Source: an uncultured Verrucomicrobia subdivision 3 bacterium
GTDB taxonomy: Bacteria; Verrucomicrobiota; Verrucomicrobiia; Limisphaerales; UBA11358
DNA length: 58,442 bases
Assembly (NCBI GenBank): GCA_903875465.1
Contig: CAIQWB010000017.1
Coordinates: 1-58,442, forward strand
Direction of reading: 5' to 3'
In this document: positions 8,684 through 18,072 of the stretch, piece after piece
Numbering within the stretch: the stretch's first letter is position 1
Layout of the letters: every line of letters begins with the position of its first letter
The notes under the pieces: model-generated
The model's input: the letters and a program-made list of their open reading frames with translations, nothing else
The model's database searches: none
Told to the model about the DNA's origin: nothing
Program-made: the position numbers and the translations under genes

Positions 8684-9421
8684 ATGAAAGATCTGAAAAA
8701 AATGCCGGGGGAAGCGGCGGTGGCGCTGTCCGGCGTGGCACCGGGGGTGCCCGGGCGGGTGGTGACGGTGGTGGTGATTGAGGATAATGCAGGCTTGCGG
8801 CGCAGCCTGCTGCGCATGGTGAGCCGTGCCGCCGATTTGCGGTGCGTGGGCGATTGGGCGAATGGTGAGGCGGCGCTAACCGAGATTGGCCGGCTGCGGC
8901 CGCACATTGTCCTCATGGACATCAACCTCCCGGGCATGTCCGGCATCGAGTGCACAGCGGCGCTGAAGAAAATTTGTCCGGAGTCGCAGGTTATCATGGT
9001 GACCGTGTATGAGGACACAGACAGCATTTTCCGCGCGCTGAAGGCCGGGGCTTGCGGGTACGTGTTAAAACGCGCCTATTCGGCGGAAATCCTGGAGGCG
9101 ATTGCCGAGGTCCGCGCCGGCGGGGCGCCGATGACCAGCGAGATTGCCCGCCGTTTGGTCGAGGCCTTCCGGGAGCCGACACCCGAGCCGGCCAGCCGGG
9201 CGGAATTGTCCGCGCGGGAAAAGGAGATTTTGAACCTGGTGGCCCAGGGTTTTGCCAACAAGGAAATCGGGGGGAAATTAAACATCTCCTACCAAACCGT
9301 GCGGGTGCACCTGCGCAGGATATATGAAAAGCTGCATGTGCGCTCGCGCACCGAGGCCTTGCTGAAATATCTGCAGGAGCATCAGAGGGCCATTCCCGGA
9401 TTGCCGGAAGGGAAACATTAA
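8684..9421 (+). CDS. NarL/FixJ-family DNA-binding response regulator
   Basis: A 245-residue regulator with an N-terminal receiver domain: acidic pocket VVIEDNAG (about 29-36), phospho-acceptor Asp79 in VLMDINLPGMSG, and the conserved Lys in YVLKRAYS (about 126). A C-terminal LuxR-type helix-turn-helix contains LSAREKEILNLVAQGFANKE and QTVRVHLRRIYEKL (about 180-225). The first 25 residues are an unusual non-conserved extension before the receiver domain. It lies 3 bp downstream of the propeller kinase, so the two form a cognate pair. A perfect 16-bp palindrome with NarL-like 7-2-7 spacing lies 69 bp after the stop codon and is a candidate target site. Confidence 0.93.
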   Translation: MKDLKKMPGEAAVALSGVAPGVPGRVVTVVVIEDNAGLRRSLLRMVSRAADLRCVGDWANGEAALTEIGRLRPHIVLMDINLPGMSGIECTAALKKICPESQVIMVTVYEDTDSIFRALKAGACGYVLKRAYSAEILEAIAEVRAGGAPMTSEIARRLVEAFREPTPEPASRAELSAREKEILNLVAQGFANKEIGGKLNISYQTVRVHLRRIYEKLHVRSRTEALLKYLQEHQRAIPGLPEGKH

Positions 9422-9804
9422 CCGGCGCAGTTCGCCGTGACGGTTCGGGATCGTCGCGGAGGGGGAGTTGGATGATTTGTTGGCGGCGTTACCTCAATTG
9501 AGGTATATATTTATTTTCCCCACCCTGTTAGTTTCTTCAGCGTCGGAATTGAAGGATAGCCGAACAACCATATAACAGACCGCCGGGAAGCCCGTTGGTA
9601 TTTTATGAACTTGCATTGGTTTATGTGTAATATCCAGCTATACATCAAAGGCTCGGCCCGGCCTTCCGGCGGGGCCCTTCCTCCCCGGCAAGGCCCAGCA
9701 CGCGATTTTTTCCACCAGATCCCTTGATATAAAACCCCCGGCAAACTCCAGACGATTCAGCCAAGAACCAAAACCGCCAACCCTGACCAATCATTGACCA
9801 ATCC
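9422..9804. other. 383-bp intergenic region before the beta-helix gene
   Basis: No coding signal is seen. The region holds the palindrome at 9490-9505, followed by an AT-rich tract (TATATATTTATTTT), and a GC-rich self-complementary stretch around 9650-9695. A long 5' leader of about 300 bases between the palindrome and the ATG at 9805 is implied if transcription starts near the AT-rich tract. Confidence 0.5.
9490..9505. promoter_or_regulatory. Perfect palindrome TACCTCAATTGAGGTA, candidate response-regulator operator
   Basis: The 16 bases read identically on both strands and can be written as two heptamers, TACCTCA and TGAGGTA, separated by AT. This 7-2-7 inverted arrangement is the one used by NarL-type regulators (consensus half-site TACYYMT). 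It is followed directly by an AT-rich tract and lies just downstream of a NarL-family regulator gene and upstream of a secreted beta-helix gene. Function as an operator is inferred. Confidence 0.5.
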
Positions 9805-12800
9805 ATGAACCATAAAATCCAAACAAAAATCCTGGCTGTCCTGGCCACCCTGCTGCTGATGCTGCAGGGCCTGCCCGCCGCCACCCTGCTGCTGACCAAC
9901 TCTGACATTGCCATGCCTGGCGCGGGGGGATTGTGGTCCAGCGGTGCCAACTGGCTGGGTGGCGTGGCTCCTGGGCCGGGCGACACGGTGGTTTTGTCCA
10001 ACTCTGTTCCCGCCCTCGCGGCGGTGACCTCTCCGAATGTTGGCGGTTACTACACCTATGTCAAAGGACTGGCGCCGGATTATGGCTGGACGAATCAATT
10101 TGATGGACCAATGCCGGCCACGTCGATGGTGGATTCCATGACTATTGGAGCGTTATGGGTAGCTCACACCAATTCCTATTTTGGCTGGGTGGTGGGTAAT
10201 CAGGCCACCAACGAGGGGGCACATGATATCTACATCACCAACCAGTTAAACATTGTGAGTTCGGTCCCGCGCGATTTGTTCCACATATATTCGAACACCG
10301 TGGCGGTCGGCACTGGCTTCGATTTCGCCAACATGCTGGCATATGCCACCATACAAGGACCAGGCAGCCTCAACGTCACCAATCCGGTGGGCTGTTTATG
10401 GGTGGGGCAAGGGTCGCAAACGGCAGGCACGGCCACCACCACCCATTCCGCCATTTTGGACATGACCGGGCTGAACACCTTTAATTGTGTACTTTCCAAT
10501 CTGTGCATTGCCGCGGATTTTAACACGGTCAATTCCGGCACCGATCCCAACCTCACCGGTTATGCCCGGCCGCAGGGCTGCCTGTTCCTGGCGCTGACGA
10601 ATTACATCACGCTGTTGGACACGAACATGCCGGCTTACATTGTGGGATTTGAGAATAATAATAACGGCAGTTCGTTCTGCATTTCCAACTGTCTGGGGCT
10701 GGTTAATTATATTAACTGCGACCAGATTCTGGTCGGTGGCCCCAAAACCTCGTTCTCGGCCGGCGGGATGTTTTTCATGCCGGGCTATAATACGGTGGCA
10801 CCGCTCACGAATTGCTATGCCAAGTTTCGTAATATTGATGGGGTAAGCCGCCAGACCGCTTGGGCTCTGGGGGATGACTCCCTGTCATTGGGCACCACCA
10901 CCACCACCTATGGCAAAATGGATTTTACCCGCGGCGGGGTTGACGCCTTGGTGGACACCATTTATCTCGGCCGGGGTGGCGTGCCGCTGGTGACCAGTGG
11001 TATTGGTGTTGGCAATTTGATTGTGGGAGCTGGTACTACCAATTTAACCGTTATTGATGTCAATCAAATGGAGGTTGGGGATATGCTTAACCCCACGGCG
11101 CCCTGCCAGGGTCAATTCACAGCGTACAGCAACGCCACGCTTAACGTGAATAATTACATCCGCCTGATCAATGTTCCACCAGGCGTAACTAATTCCTCCA
11201 CGACGCGCGGATTCATGTTTGTTTACGGCGGTACGGTGAACGTATCCGGTAACATCCTGAACAACGCCAGTCCGGGTGGGGGCTTCAGCTTGCTTTATGT
11301 TTCCTACGGCGGCACGCTTAACATGCAGCCTGCGGTGGCCAAACCGGCGGGTAATATCTCGGTTTGCACGCTCCAACTGGCCAAGGGTACGCTGACTAAT
11401 TTTGCCACCCTCAACGTCAGTAACTTGGTGGTACTCGCCCCGAATACGGATTTTGCTTTGGGCGCGGGCCAGGCACTCTCCCCGGCGGGACTGGGCATCG
11501 GAGCTTCGCTTTACATTGGGCAAACTAATCTGGTTTCAGGAATCACCTATCCCCAGCTTGACGGGACCATCCTCACCAACAATGGCAATGGTCTGGTTAG
11601 CCTCAGCTTGAGCAACAGCGCGCTGGTCATGGACATTGGTTCCAGCAGTGACGCCATCAACGTTTCCGGAGCGCTCAACCTGGCCGGGGTTAATCAAATT
11701 TACGTTAATCCGGTGGCCGGTTTCGGCGCTGGTACTTACACGATTCTGAACTATAATACAAACTCGACCTGGGTCGATTACAACGGCAACCCGAACTATG
11801 GGCTGAATGGCAGCGTGGCCACACAACTGGTGGCGGGGGGGCCGATCACCAACAGTGCCTACACGATTACGTTTGACGGCAGCACGCCGGGGGTGATCAA
11901 AATGATTGTGGGGTCCTCCGGATCGACCAGCTTGACTTGGGCTGGAGGCGGATCGGGCAGCATCTGGGATGTGGTGGGGGTGAACAATTGGAAAAATGGC
12001 GGCAGCCCGTCTGCTTTCTACCAATTTGACGCGGTGACATTCGATGATATTGGCTCGGCCACGCTGCCGGTGAATCTTTCCACCACGGTGTATCCTTCGG
12101 CGGTCAATTGCAATGCCTCCAAAAACTACATCATTACGGGGGCGGGCCAGATTGCGGGGACCGCTGCGCTGGTCAAGAACGGCACCGGCAGCCTGACCTT
12201 GGTGCAAAGCAACAGCTTTACGGGAGGCACCACCATTACGGCGGGCACGCTGCGACTGGGTGATGGGGTCACGGTGATGGGGGCGGTCGGTCCTGGGCCA
12301 GTTGCGGTCGGCGGCACCCTGGCGATCGCTGTTCCCACTAATCAAGTTCAGCGCTTTTACAATATACTGAGCGGTTCTGGCCAGGTGGCGGTGGAAGGGC
12401 CTGGGGCGGTGATGCTGTCGCTCACGAACACGGGTTTTACTGGCACTTTTAAAGTCTCCGGCGGGGTGCTGGCACCCAGCGCTCTGGCGGCCTTCATTGC
12501 CCCCACGCCGTCGTCCAGCAAACAGATTTATGTGACGAACAGCGGCACACTGGACATCAATGGGCTGGCGATGTCCAATTATGTTACCATTTCAGGGACC
12601 GGGTTTAATGGCAATGGGGCCTTGGTGAACACCGGGCCGGGCCAGGGAAACTCGCTCATGCAAGTCTTTCTCGGGGGGAATGCAGCGGTTGGCGGCCTTA
12701 CCCGCATGGATTTGAACAACGTCGGCGGGGTCATCCCCGGCGGAGTGACGGGCAATGGTTACACGCTGACCAAACTCGGCACTAATTGTGTGTCGCTTTT

Positions 12801-13989
12801 CAACTCGGCCACCAACAGCTGGACCAATGGCTTTGGAGCGGTGACAGTCAGCGCGGGGGTGTTGCGTTTGCAAAACGGGACGGTGCTGAGCAGCAATCCG
12901 GCCATGCCCCTCACAGTGGCGGGCGGGGCGACGTTTGAGCTGAACAACGTGTGGCAAAAAGCCCCAGTTAATGTGACGGCCACCTTGCTAGATGGCGCCT
13001 GTCTCTATGGCACGGGCGGCACGGGTACCAACATCAACGGCAGTGTGTTTACCAATGTGCAGGCCAATCTATTTACTGGTCCCATCTCTTTGAACGGAAC
13101 TGACGTTATGGATACGACGACTAATTCCCTGCTCCAAGTAAATGGGGTGATTGGCGGCGGCGGCAATCTGACCAAAGGCATCGGAAGTCATCCGAGCAGT
13201 GCGACGACGGCTTTCAGCACGGGAACGGGCACACTGGTACTGGGCGGGGCGAACACCTTTACCGGCAATTTGACGATCCAGACCGGCACGCTGGCGCTGA
13301 CGAATGGCGGTTCCATGGCCGCTGCGGCGAGCATCATCCTGGCGGGGGGCGTGCTGGATGCGGGGCGCCGGACAGATGGAACCCTCACGGTTGGCGCGGG
13401 GCAGACCCTGTCGGGAATTGGCAGCCTGCTAGGCACAGTGGTGGTTCCCACCAACGCCTTCCTGGTACCAGGCATTCTGCTCAGCAACCTTGGCAGCTCG
13501 GTGCTGGCGGGCACGACCACGATGGCGATCACCAAGACCAATGGGGTGACGGGATCCGCCTGGTACGCTGTTTCCGGGAGCCTAAAGCTGGGTGGCAAAC
13601 TCAAGGTTGGCTTCACCGGTTCGGGGCTGGCGGTGGGGGACAAGTTCCAGTTGTTCTCCGCGGGCACGATTTCCAGCAATTTCACCACGGTGACCCTGCC
13701 GGCCAACGTGGTCTGGACGGACAATACCAAGGTGGATGGCAGCATCACGGTGGCCAGCCTGGTGACCCAGCCGGCCACACCGCCGATCCTCGCGGCCGGC
13801 GTTACCAACGGCGTGATCACCTTGAGCTGGCCGGGCAACTACTCAAGTTATTTACTGCAGGGGCAAACCAACAGCACCGCCATCGGATTGAGCACCAACT
13901 GGGTAAACATTCCGACGACGGGCAACACGATCAACCTGCCGGTTAATCCGCGGAATCCCAGCGTGTTCTATCGTTTGCTAAGCAACTAA
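9805..13989 (+). CDS. Secreted beta-helix protein with autotransporter-associated strand repeats
   Basis: A 1394-residue protein with a signal peptide (residues 1-26, cleavage near LPAAT) and a long Gly/Asn/Thr-rich body. At least three autotransporter-associated beta-strand repeats are visible, with the pattern LVKNGTGSLTL...FTGGTTITAGTLRLG (near 790-820), a second near 1000-1035 and a third near 1145-1175 (GTGTLVLGGANTFTGNLTIQ). These repeats build extended right-handed beta-helices. I see no C-terminal autotransporter barrel. The protein ends with a short domain containing SWPGNYSSYLLQGQTN and a final VFYRLLSN, of a kind common at the ends of verrucomicrobial secreted proteins and possibly a sorting signal. 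The gene ends upstream of a strong hairpin and a pseudopilin gene. Role may be adhesion or substrate binding; this is inference. Confidence 0.85.
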   Translation: MNHKIQTKILAVLATLLLMLQGLPAATLLLTNSDIAMPGAGGLWSSGANWLGGVAPGPGDTVVLSNSVPALAAVTSPNVGGYYTYVKGLAPDYGWTNQFDGPMPATSMVDSMTIGALWVAHTNSYFGWVVGNQATNEGAHDIYITNQLNIVSSVPRDLFHIYSNTVAVGTGFDFANMLAYATIQGPGSLNVTNPVGCLWVGQGSQTAGTATTTHSAILDMTGLNTFNCVLSNLCIAADFNTVNSGTDPNLTGYARPQGCLFLALTNYITLLDTNMPAYIVGFENNNNGSSFCISNCLGLVNYINCDQILVGGPKTSFSAGGMFFMPGYNTVAPLTNCYAKFRNIDGVSRQTAWALGDDSLSLGTTTTTYGKMDFTRGGVDALVDTIYLGRGGVPLVTSGIGVGNLIVGAGTTNLTVIDVNQMEVGDMLNPTAPCQGQFTAYSNATLNVNNYIRLINVPPGVTNSSTTRGFMFVYGGTVNVSGNILNNASPGGGFSLLYVSYGGTLNMQPAVAKPAGNISVCTLQLAKGTLTNFATLNVSNLVVLAPNTDFALGAGQALSPAGLGIGASLYIGQTNLVSGITYPQLDGTILTNNGNGLVSLSLSNSALVMDIGSSSDAINVSGALNLAGVNQIYVNPVAGFGAGTYTILNYNTNSTWVDYNGNPNYGLNGSVATQLVAGGPITNSAYTITFDGSTPGVIKMIVGSSGSTSLTWAGGGSGSIWDVVGVNNWKNGGSPSAFYQFDAVTFDDIGSATLPVNLSTTVYPSAVNCNASKNYIITGAGQIAGTAALVKNGTGSLTLVQSNSFTGGTTITAGTLRLGDGVTVMGAVGPGPVAVGGTLAIAVPTNQVQRFYNILSGSGQVAVEGPGAVMLSLTNTGFTGTFKVSGGVLAPSALAAFIAPTPSSSKQIYVTNSGTLDINGLAMSNYVTISGTGFNGNGALVNTGPGQGNSLMQVFLGGNAAVGGLTRMDLNNVGGVIPGGVTGNGYTLTKLGTNCVSLFNSATNSWTNGFGAVTVSAGVLRLQNGTVLSSNPAMPLTVAGGATFELNNVWQKAPVNVTATLLDGACLYGTGGTGTNINGSVFTNVQANLFTGPISLNGTDVMDTTTNSLLQVNGVIGGGGNLTKGIGSHPSSATTAFSTGTGTLVLGGANTFTGNLTIQTGTLALTNGGSMAAAASIILAGGVLDAGRRTDGTLTVGAGQTLSGIGSLLGTVVVPTNAFLVPGILLSNLGSSVLAGTTTMAITKTNGVTGSAWYAVSGSLKLGGKLKVGFTGSGLAVGDKFQLFSAGTISSNFTTVTLPANVVWTDNTKVDGSITVASLVTQPATPPILAAGVTNGVITLSWPGNYSSYLLQGQTNSTAIGLSTNWVNIPTTGNTINLPVNPRNPSVFYRLLSN

Positions 13990-14009
13990 GTTCCGGGCGT
14001 CGCCAGTAC

Positions 14010-14048
14010 GCCGGGCAGGTTTCGAATCAGAAGCGAAGCCTGCCCGGC
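14010..14048. repeat. Strong inverted repeat between beta-helix and pseudopilin genes
   Basis: Arms GCCGGGCAGGTTTCG (14010-14024) and CGAAGCCTGCCCGGC (14034-14048) can pair over 15 positions with a single G-T type mismatch and a 9-base loop. No U-tract follows on the plus strand (the next bases are CTTAAAAAATC), so it is not a classical intrinsic terminator. It could attenuate, stabilise the upstream mRNA, or be a REP-like element. Confidence 0.6.
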
Positions 14049-14065
14049 CTTAAAAAATCTAAAAT

Positions 14066-14890
14066 ATGCATAAAAAAAGCGGTTTTACGTTGATCGAACT
14101 GTTGGTCGTTATCGCGATCATCGCCATTCTGGCTGCGATGCTGTTGCCAGCCTTGAGCAAGGCCAAGAACCGGGCTCAGGCCATCAAATGTGAGGCCAAT
14201 ATGAAAAATTGGGATCTTGCCTTGATGATGTACATGGGAGACAATCACGATGAACTGCCTTACTTTGCCGTCTGTGAATATCCCTCGGATATCAGCACCA
14301 AGAACGTGGTGTTTGATTTCTTATATGATTATTTGACGTCCAAAAAGACGGTGTTGGATTCCACTGGGGCATACATTTGGAGTGACGACCCGGTGCGCAC
14401 CTGCCCGGGCGGCGGCTATGGTGCCCCGGCGTTTTATGCGGTTTCGGGGCGGGGTGCCGTCTCCGCCTGGAGTCTGACAAACTGGAACTGCCACATTGGT
14501 GTCAATTTTGGGCTCTGGAATTTGACCAAGTATCCCAAACTTAATGCTCCGTTCTATTACGGGAAGATCAACGAAAGTGACCCGATGAACCCTTCGGTCA
14601 AGGCCAGCATGATCACCCACCCTTCCAATGCCTTGATGTTCATGGATGTGGAAATGTATTATGTCTATTCTCCGCTTTATAATCCATGGAACTCGGATGC
14701 CAATCACGACGGCGTGAATGACAGCAACTCGAATTACAGCCCGTTTAATAACGGGCGGCCCACCGTGCATGCCAACGGTGCCAACGTTGGCACTCTGGAT
14801 GGTCATGTGGAACGCATGAAATATGAAACCCTCTGGGCAGCGGATGGGAGCGGCAACCCGCAGTGTGACTACTGGACCATGCAGCAATAA
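14066..14890 (+). CDS. Type II secretion pseudopilin-like protein (H-X9-DG type)
   Basis: A 274-residue protein with a prepilin leader MHKKSG and cleavage before Phe7 in [20 protein letters not shown], the methylation/cleavage motif with Glu at +5. The hydrophobic helix (about 7-30) is followed by a soluble domain rich in Tyr, Asn and Trp. Near the C-terminus it carries [12 protein letters not shown], matching the H-X9-DG motif of the large pseudopilin families of Planctomycetes and Verrucomicrobia. A Ca-like DSDxN-type acidic segment ([13 protein letters not shown], about 210-222) is visible. Such proteins are processed by a prepilin peptidase, and the genes are often found next to secreted-protein genes, as here. 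Confidence 0.88.
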   Translation: MHKKSGFTLIELLVVIAIIAILAAMLLPALSKAKNRAQAIKCEANMKNWDLALMMYMGDNHDELPYFAVCEYPSDISTKNVVFDFLYDYLTSKKTVLDSTGAYIWSDDPVRTCPGGGYGAPAFYAVSGRGAVSAWSLTNWNCHIGVNFGLWNLTKYPKLNAPFYYGKINESDPMNPSVKASMITHPSNALMFMDVEMYYVYSPLYNPWNSDANHDGVNDSNSNYSPFNNGRPTVHANGANVGTLDGHVERMKYETLWAADGSGNPQCDYWTMQQ

Positions 14891-15065
14891 TTGCACTTGA
14901 GACTAAGTTCCGGCGCGCGTCCCCGGGCCAGTGGAAGCGTTCCAGTCTCCGCAGGGGACCAAGCCGGCCCGGGTAAAGGCCGCGAAATTAACCATAAAAC
15001 CCCAGTCCAGCCCGGGTATGCCTTAATGGCCGCTGATCGCAGGGTCGGGACCGCCAAATAACATT

Positions 15066-15824
15066 ATGAATATTAAGATTTTTTCCGATAGTGCCGCCAT
15101 GAGTCAGGCCGTGGCCCACGTTGCTGCGACCGCACTGCAATCGCAACTGGCGACCAGCGGCGCGGCGCGCATCATCGCCGCCACGGGGGCATCCCAGTTT
15201 GGTTTTCTGGCGGCCCTCGCCAAAGCCCCGGGCATCAAGTGGTCCAATGTCGAAATGTTTCATCTGGATGAATATGCTGGGCTGCCGATTACGCATCCGG
15301 CCAGCTTTCGCAAATATCTTCTGGAACGGTTCATCCAACCCACGGGGATTGCCAAGTTTCATTTGCTTAATGCGGAAAGTGACTTGGACACCTTGTGTGC
15401 GCAAGTGGGCGCCAAGCTGAACCTGGCCCCCATTGATGTGGCCTTTGTGGGTATTGGCGAAAACGGGCATCTGGCCTTTAATGATCCGCCGGCCGATTTT
15501 GAAACGGAGGAGCCTTACTTGGTGGTGGAGTTGGATCAGGCCTGCCGCCAGCAGCAGGTGGGTGAGGGGTGGTTTATGGACCTTGCCGAAGTGCCCCGGC
15601 AGGCGGTCTCAATGTCCATCCGGCAGATTTTGAAAGCCCGCAAAATTTTTTGCATCGTGCCGGACCTGCGCAAGGCCCAGGCCGTCCGCAACTGTCTGGA
15701 AGGCCCGGTATCCCCGCTGGCCCCGGCATCAATTTTGCAAACCCATCCGGATGTGACCATTTTTCTGGACCGCGCCTCGGCGTCGCTCCTAGCGAATCCG
15801 CCGGTTGAATCGAATGAGAATTGA
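15066..15824 (+). CDS. nagB: Glucosamine-6-phosphate deaminase/isomerase-like protein
   Basis: A 252-residue cytoplasmic sugar-phosphate isomerase of the NagB/6-phosphogluconolactonase fold. It shows the phosphate-binding [10 protein letters not shown] (about 38-47), the FHLDEYAGL motif (about 65-73) and the active-site loop [13 protein letters not shown] (about 136-148) with the catalytic His. NagB converts glucosamine-6-phosphate to fructose-6-phosphate and ammonia. Compared with E. coli NagB the loop has Asn where Asp141 lies (as in Bacillus NagB) and Asp instead of Glu148, so this is a divergent branch. A deacetylase gene follows with an 11-bp overlap, which strongly supports the nag role. 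Confidence 0.82.
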   Translation: MNIKIFSDSAAMSQAVAHVAATALQSQLATSGAARIIAATGASQFGFLAALAKAPGIKWSNVEMFHLDEYAGLPITHPASFRKYLLERFIQPTGIAKFHLLNAESDLDTLCAQVGAKLNLAPIDVAFVGIGENGHLAFNDPPADFETEEPYLVVELDQACRQQQVGEGWFMDLAEVPRQAVSMSIRQILKARKIFCIVPDLRKAQAVRNCLEGPVSPLAPASILQTHPDVTIFLDRASASLLANPPVESNEN

Positions 15825-16800
15825 GCTGCCTGGTTTGTTTGATTTGCAGGTGAATGGTTTCGCCGGGGTGGATTTTAACAATCCGGCGGCAACCATTGAC
15901 CAGGTGTTTTCCGCTTTGGAGGCCATGATGGCCACCGGGGTGACTCGGTGCCTGCCCACGTTGATCAGTTCCTCGCTCGAACAGTTTGCCCAGTGTGCCA
16001 GCACGATACTTTCCGTGGATCACCCGACCTTTGCGGGGTTGCACATGGAAGGCCCCTACCTCTCCCCGCTGGATGGGCCGCGGGGGGTACATCCCCTAAG
16101 CCACTTGCGGGCGGCGAGTGTGGAGGATTTTGACCGGCGGCAGGAAGCGGCGGAGGGGAACATTCGCATGGTAACCCTGGCGCCGGAGGTGCCGGGAGCG
16201 CTAACATTGATTGAATATCTGGTCCGGCATGGCCTGCGCGTGGCCCTGGGGCACACGGCCGCCACGCCCCAGCAAATTCGGGATGCGGTGCGCGCGGGCG
16301 CGACCCTCTCCACCCATTTGGGCAACGGCTGTCAAATGAACATGCCGCGCCATCCCAATATTATTTGGGAACAACTCGCCCAGGATGAGCTCGAAGCCTC
16401 CCTGATTGTGGACGGCCACCATTTACCCCCCGCCACGGTCAGAGCCATGATCCGAGCCAAGCAGCCGAGCCGCATTATTTTGATAACAGACGCCATGGCG
16501 GCGGCTGGTTGTGGTCCCGGCAACTATGAACTCAATGGGGAACCGGTGGTGGTCAACGTCGATGGGCGCGTCACGCCCATTGGCAAGCCTTGGCTGGCCG
16601 GCTCGACCCTGACGCTTGACCGGGCGGTGGTCAACACCGTGAAACTGACGGGCCTGCCGCTGGAGCAGGTGTGGCAGATGGCGGCACATCATCCGGCGGA
16701 GTATCTGGGTTTGAGCCCGGCCGGCCGGGTGGTGGCGGACTGGGATGAAAACTATTACCGCCTGGACACCCTGGAAGTAACCCAAGGCCCCAACCCGTGA
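15814..16800 (+). CDS. nagA: N-acetylglucosamine-6-phosphate deacetylase
   Basis: A 328-residue amidohydrolase that removes the acetyl group from GlcNAc-6-phosphate. It has the N-terminal [16 protein letters not shown] (about 7-22), metal ligand Glu in HMEGPYLSP (about 74), His in ALGHTAAT (about 148), His in STHLGNG (about 168), and the catalytic Asp in [10 protein letters not shown] (about 228). I chose the ATG at 15814, which overlaps the end of nagB by 11 bp; the TTG at 15805 is a weaker option. The GTG of the following transporter overlaps its stop codon (GTGA). At 328 residues it is shorter than E. coli NagA (382), mostly through a reduced beta-sandwich region. Confidence 0.87.
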   Translation: MRIELPGLFDLQVNGFAGVDFNNPAATIDQVFSALEAMMATGVTRCLPTLISSSLEQFAQCASTILSVDHPTFAGLHMEGPYLSPLDGPRGVHPLSHLRAASVEDFDRRQEAAEGNIRMVTLAPEVPGALTLIEYLVRHGLRVALGHTAATPQQIRDAVRAGATLSTHLGNGCQMNMPRHPNIIWEQLAQDELEASLIVDGHHLPPATVRAMIRAKQPSRIILITDAMAAAGCGPGNYELNGEPVVVNVDGRVTPIGKPWLAGSTLTLDRAVVNTVKLTGLPLEQVWQMAAHHPAEYLGLSPAGRVVADWDENYYRLDTLEVTQGPNP

Positions 16801-18071
16801 CCCAAGGCCCCATCAAACATTTACGGTGGTATATCGCCGGCTTGCTGTGCCTGGCCTCGGCCTTGAATTATCTCGACCGGCAGACCTTGTCGGTGCTGAT
16901 TGGCGGGATCAAGGAACAACTCTACCTGGACAACGCGGACTATGGCAGGATTAATGCCTGGTTTCTGGCCAGTTATGGCGTGATGTACGCGGTGAGCGGG
17001 CGGGTGATTGATCTGGTGGGCACACGGCTGGGTTTTATGATCTTTGTGACGGGCTGGTCGGTGGCCAACATGCTGCATATGTTTGCCACCACGGCGGGGC
17101 AATTCGGTACCTTTCGGTTTTTGCTGGGCATCTTTGAACCCGGCAGCTTCACCGGCGGCGTGCGCGCGGTGGTGGAATGGTTTCCCATGGCGGAACGCGC
17201 GCTGGCCATCGGTATTTTTAATGCCGGAACGGCGGTGGGCTCCATGATCTCGGCCCCGTTGGTGTCCTTGATTGCGGTCCAATTTGGCTGGCGCCCGGCC
17301 TTTTTGGTAACGGGGGCGCTGGGACTGGTTTGGGTGGGAGGCTGGTGGTTTTTTTACCAACTGCCGTCCCGGCATCCGCGCATCACGCCGTCCGAGCAGG
17401 CCCTGCTGGTGCCGGGCAAATCTGAGGCGCCCGCCCCGGAACGGGTCTCTCTGGGCCGGCTGCTGCGCATGCGGGAAACCTGGGGTTGTATCCTGGTGAG
17501 AGGGCTCACCGATCCCATCAGTTATTTTCTGTTGTTCTGGATTCCGCTTTATTTTGAGAAGCGGCATGGCTTTGCGCTGAAGCAAATCGGGCTGTTCGTC
17601 TGGATTCCGTTTGCGGCCGCCGCGCTCGGCAGTGTGGTGAGCGGGGCATTGCCGCGCTGGTTCATTGGCCGTGGCTGGACACTCGACCGGTCCCGCAAGA
17701 CCACGATGTCGTTGATGACCGTGCTGTTGTTTCTGGGCGCGGTGAGCACCCCGCTGGTGGCCAATGCCGGCCTGGCTTTGGGCTTGGTGGCCACCATGAC
17801 CTTTTGCCATGCTGGTTGGGGTAATATCATCCTGCCCGCTGAGGTTTTTCCAACGCACGTCGTGGCCACGGTCACCGGGTTGGGCGGCACCCTAGGCTCC
17901 TGGATGGGGGCGCTTTCGCAGATTTATATTGGACGGGTGGTGGATGCGCTCGGTTTCACCCCCATTTTTATGGCGTGCGCCTTGCTCTACCCCGTGGCCT
18001 TGCTACTGGTTTTCCAAATGGTTGGACAATTGGGCACCGTGCGTATCATTCCGGCCTCCCGGGAAATTTAA
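16797..18071 (+). CDS. MFS sugar transporter (ACS/ExuT-like)
   Basis: A 424-residue major-facilitator carrier with about 12 membrane spans. It opens with LNYLDRQTLSVL (about 22-33), typical of the anion:cation symporter family (hexuronate, galactonate and related carriers). It has the inter-helix motif GRVIDLVGTRLGF (about 62-74) and FRFLLGIFEPGSFTGG (about 103-118). The GTG start overlaps the TGA of nagA, so translation is coupled. Position in a nag operon suggests uptake of N-acetylglucosamine or a related sugar or acidic sugar; the true substrate cannot be read from the sequence. Confidence 0.87.
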   Translation: MTQGPIKHLRWYIAGLLCLASALNYLDRQTLSVLIGGIKEQLYLDNADYGRINAWFLASYGVMYAVSGRVIDLVGTRLGFMIFVTGWSVANMLHMFATTAGQFGTFRFLLGIFEPGSFTGGVRAVVEWFPMAERALAIGIFNAGTAVGSMISAPLVSLIAVQFGWRPAFLVTGALGLVWVGGWWFFYQLPSRHPRITPSEQALLVPGKSEAPAPERVSLGRLLRMRETWGCILVRGLTDPISYFLLFWIPLYFEKRHGFALKQIGLFVWIPFAAAALGSVVSGALPRWFIGRGWTLDRSRKTTMSLMTVLLFLGAVSTPLVANAGLALGLVATMTFCHAGWGNIILPAEVFPTHVVATVTGLGGTLGSWMGALSQIYIGRVVDALGFTPIFMACALLYPVALLLVFQMVGQLGTVRIIPASREI

Positions 18072-18072
18072 A

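Noticed and set aside
14010-14048. Intrinsic terminator after the beta-helix gene
   Set aside because: The stem is strong but no U-tract follows on the transcribed strand, so it is listed only as an inverted repeat.
16821-17858. Long minus-strand open frame opposite the MFS transporter
   Set aside because: Mirror frame of a GC-rich membrane-protein gene; composition is His/Arg/Pro-rich and lacks family features.
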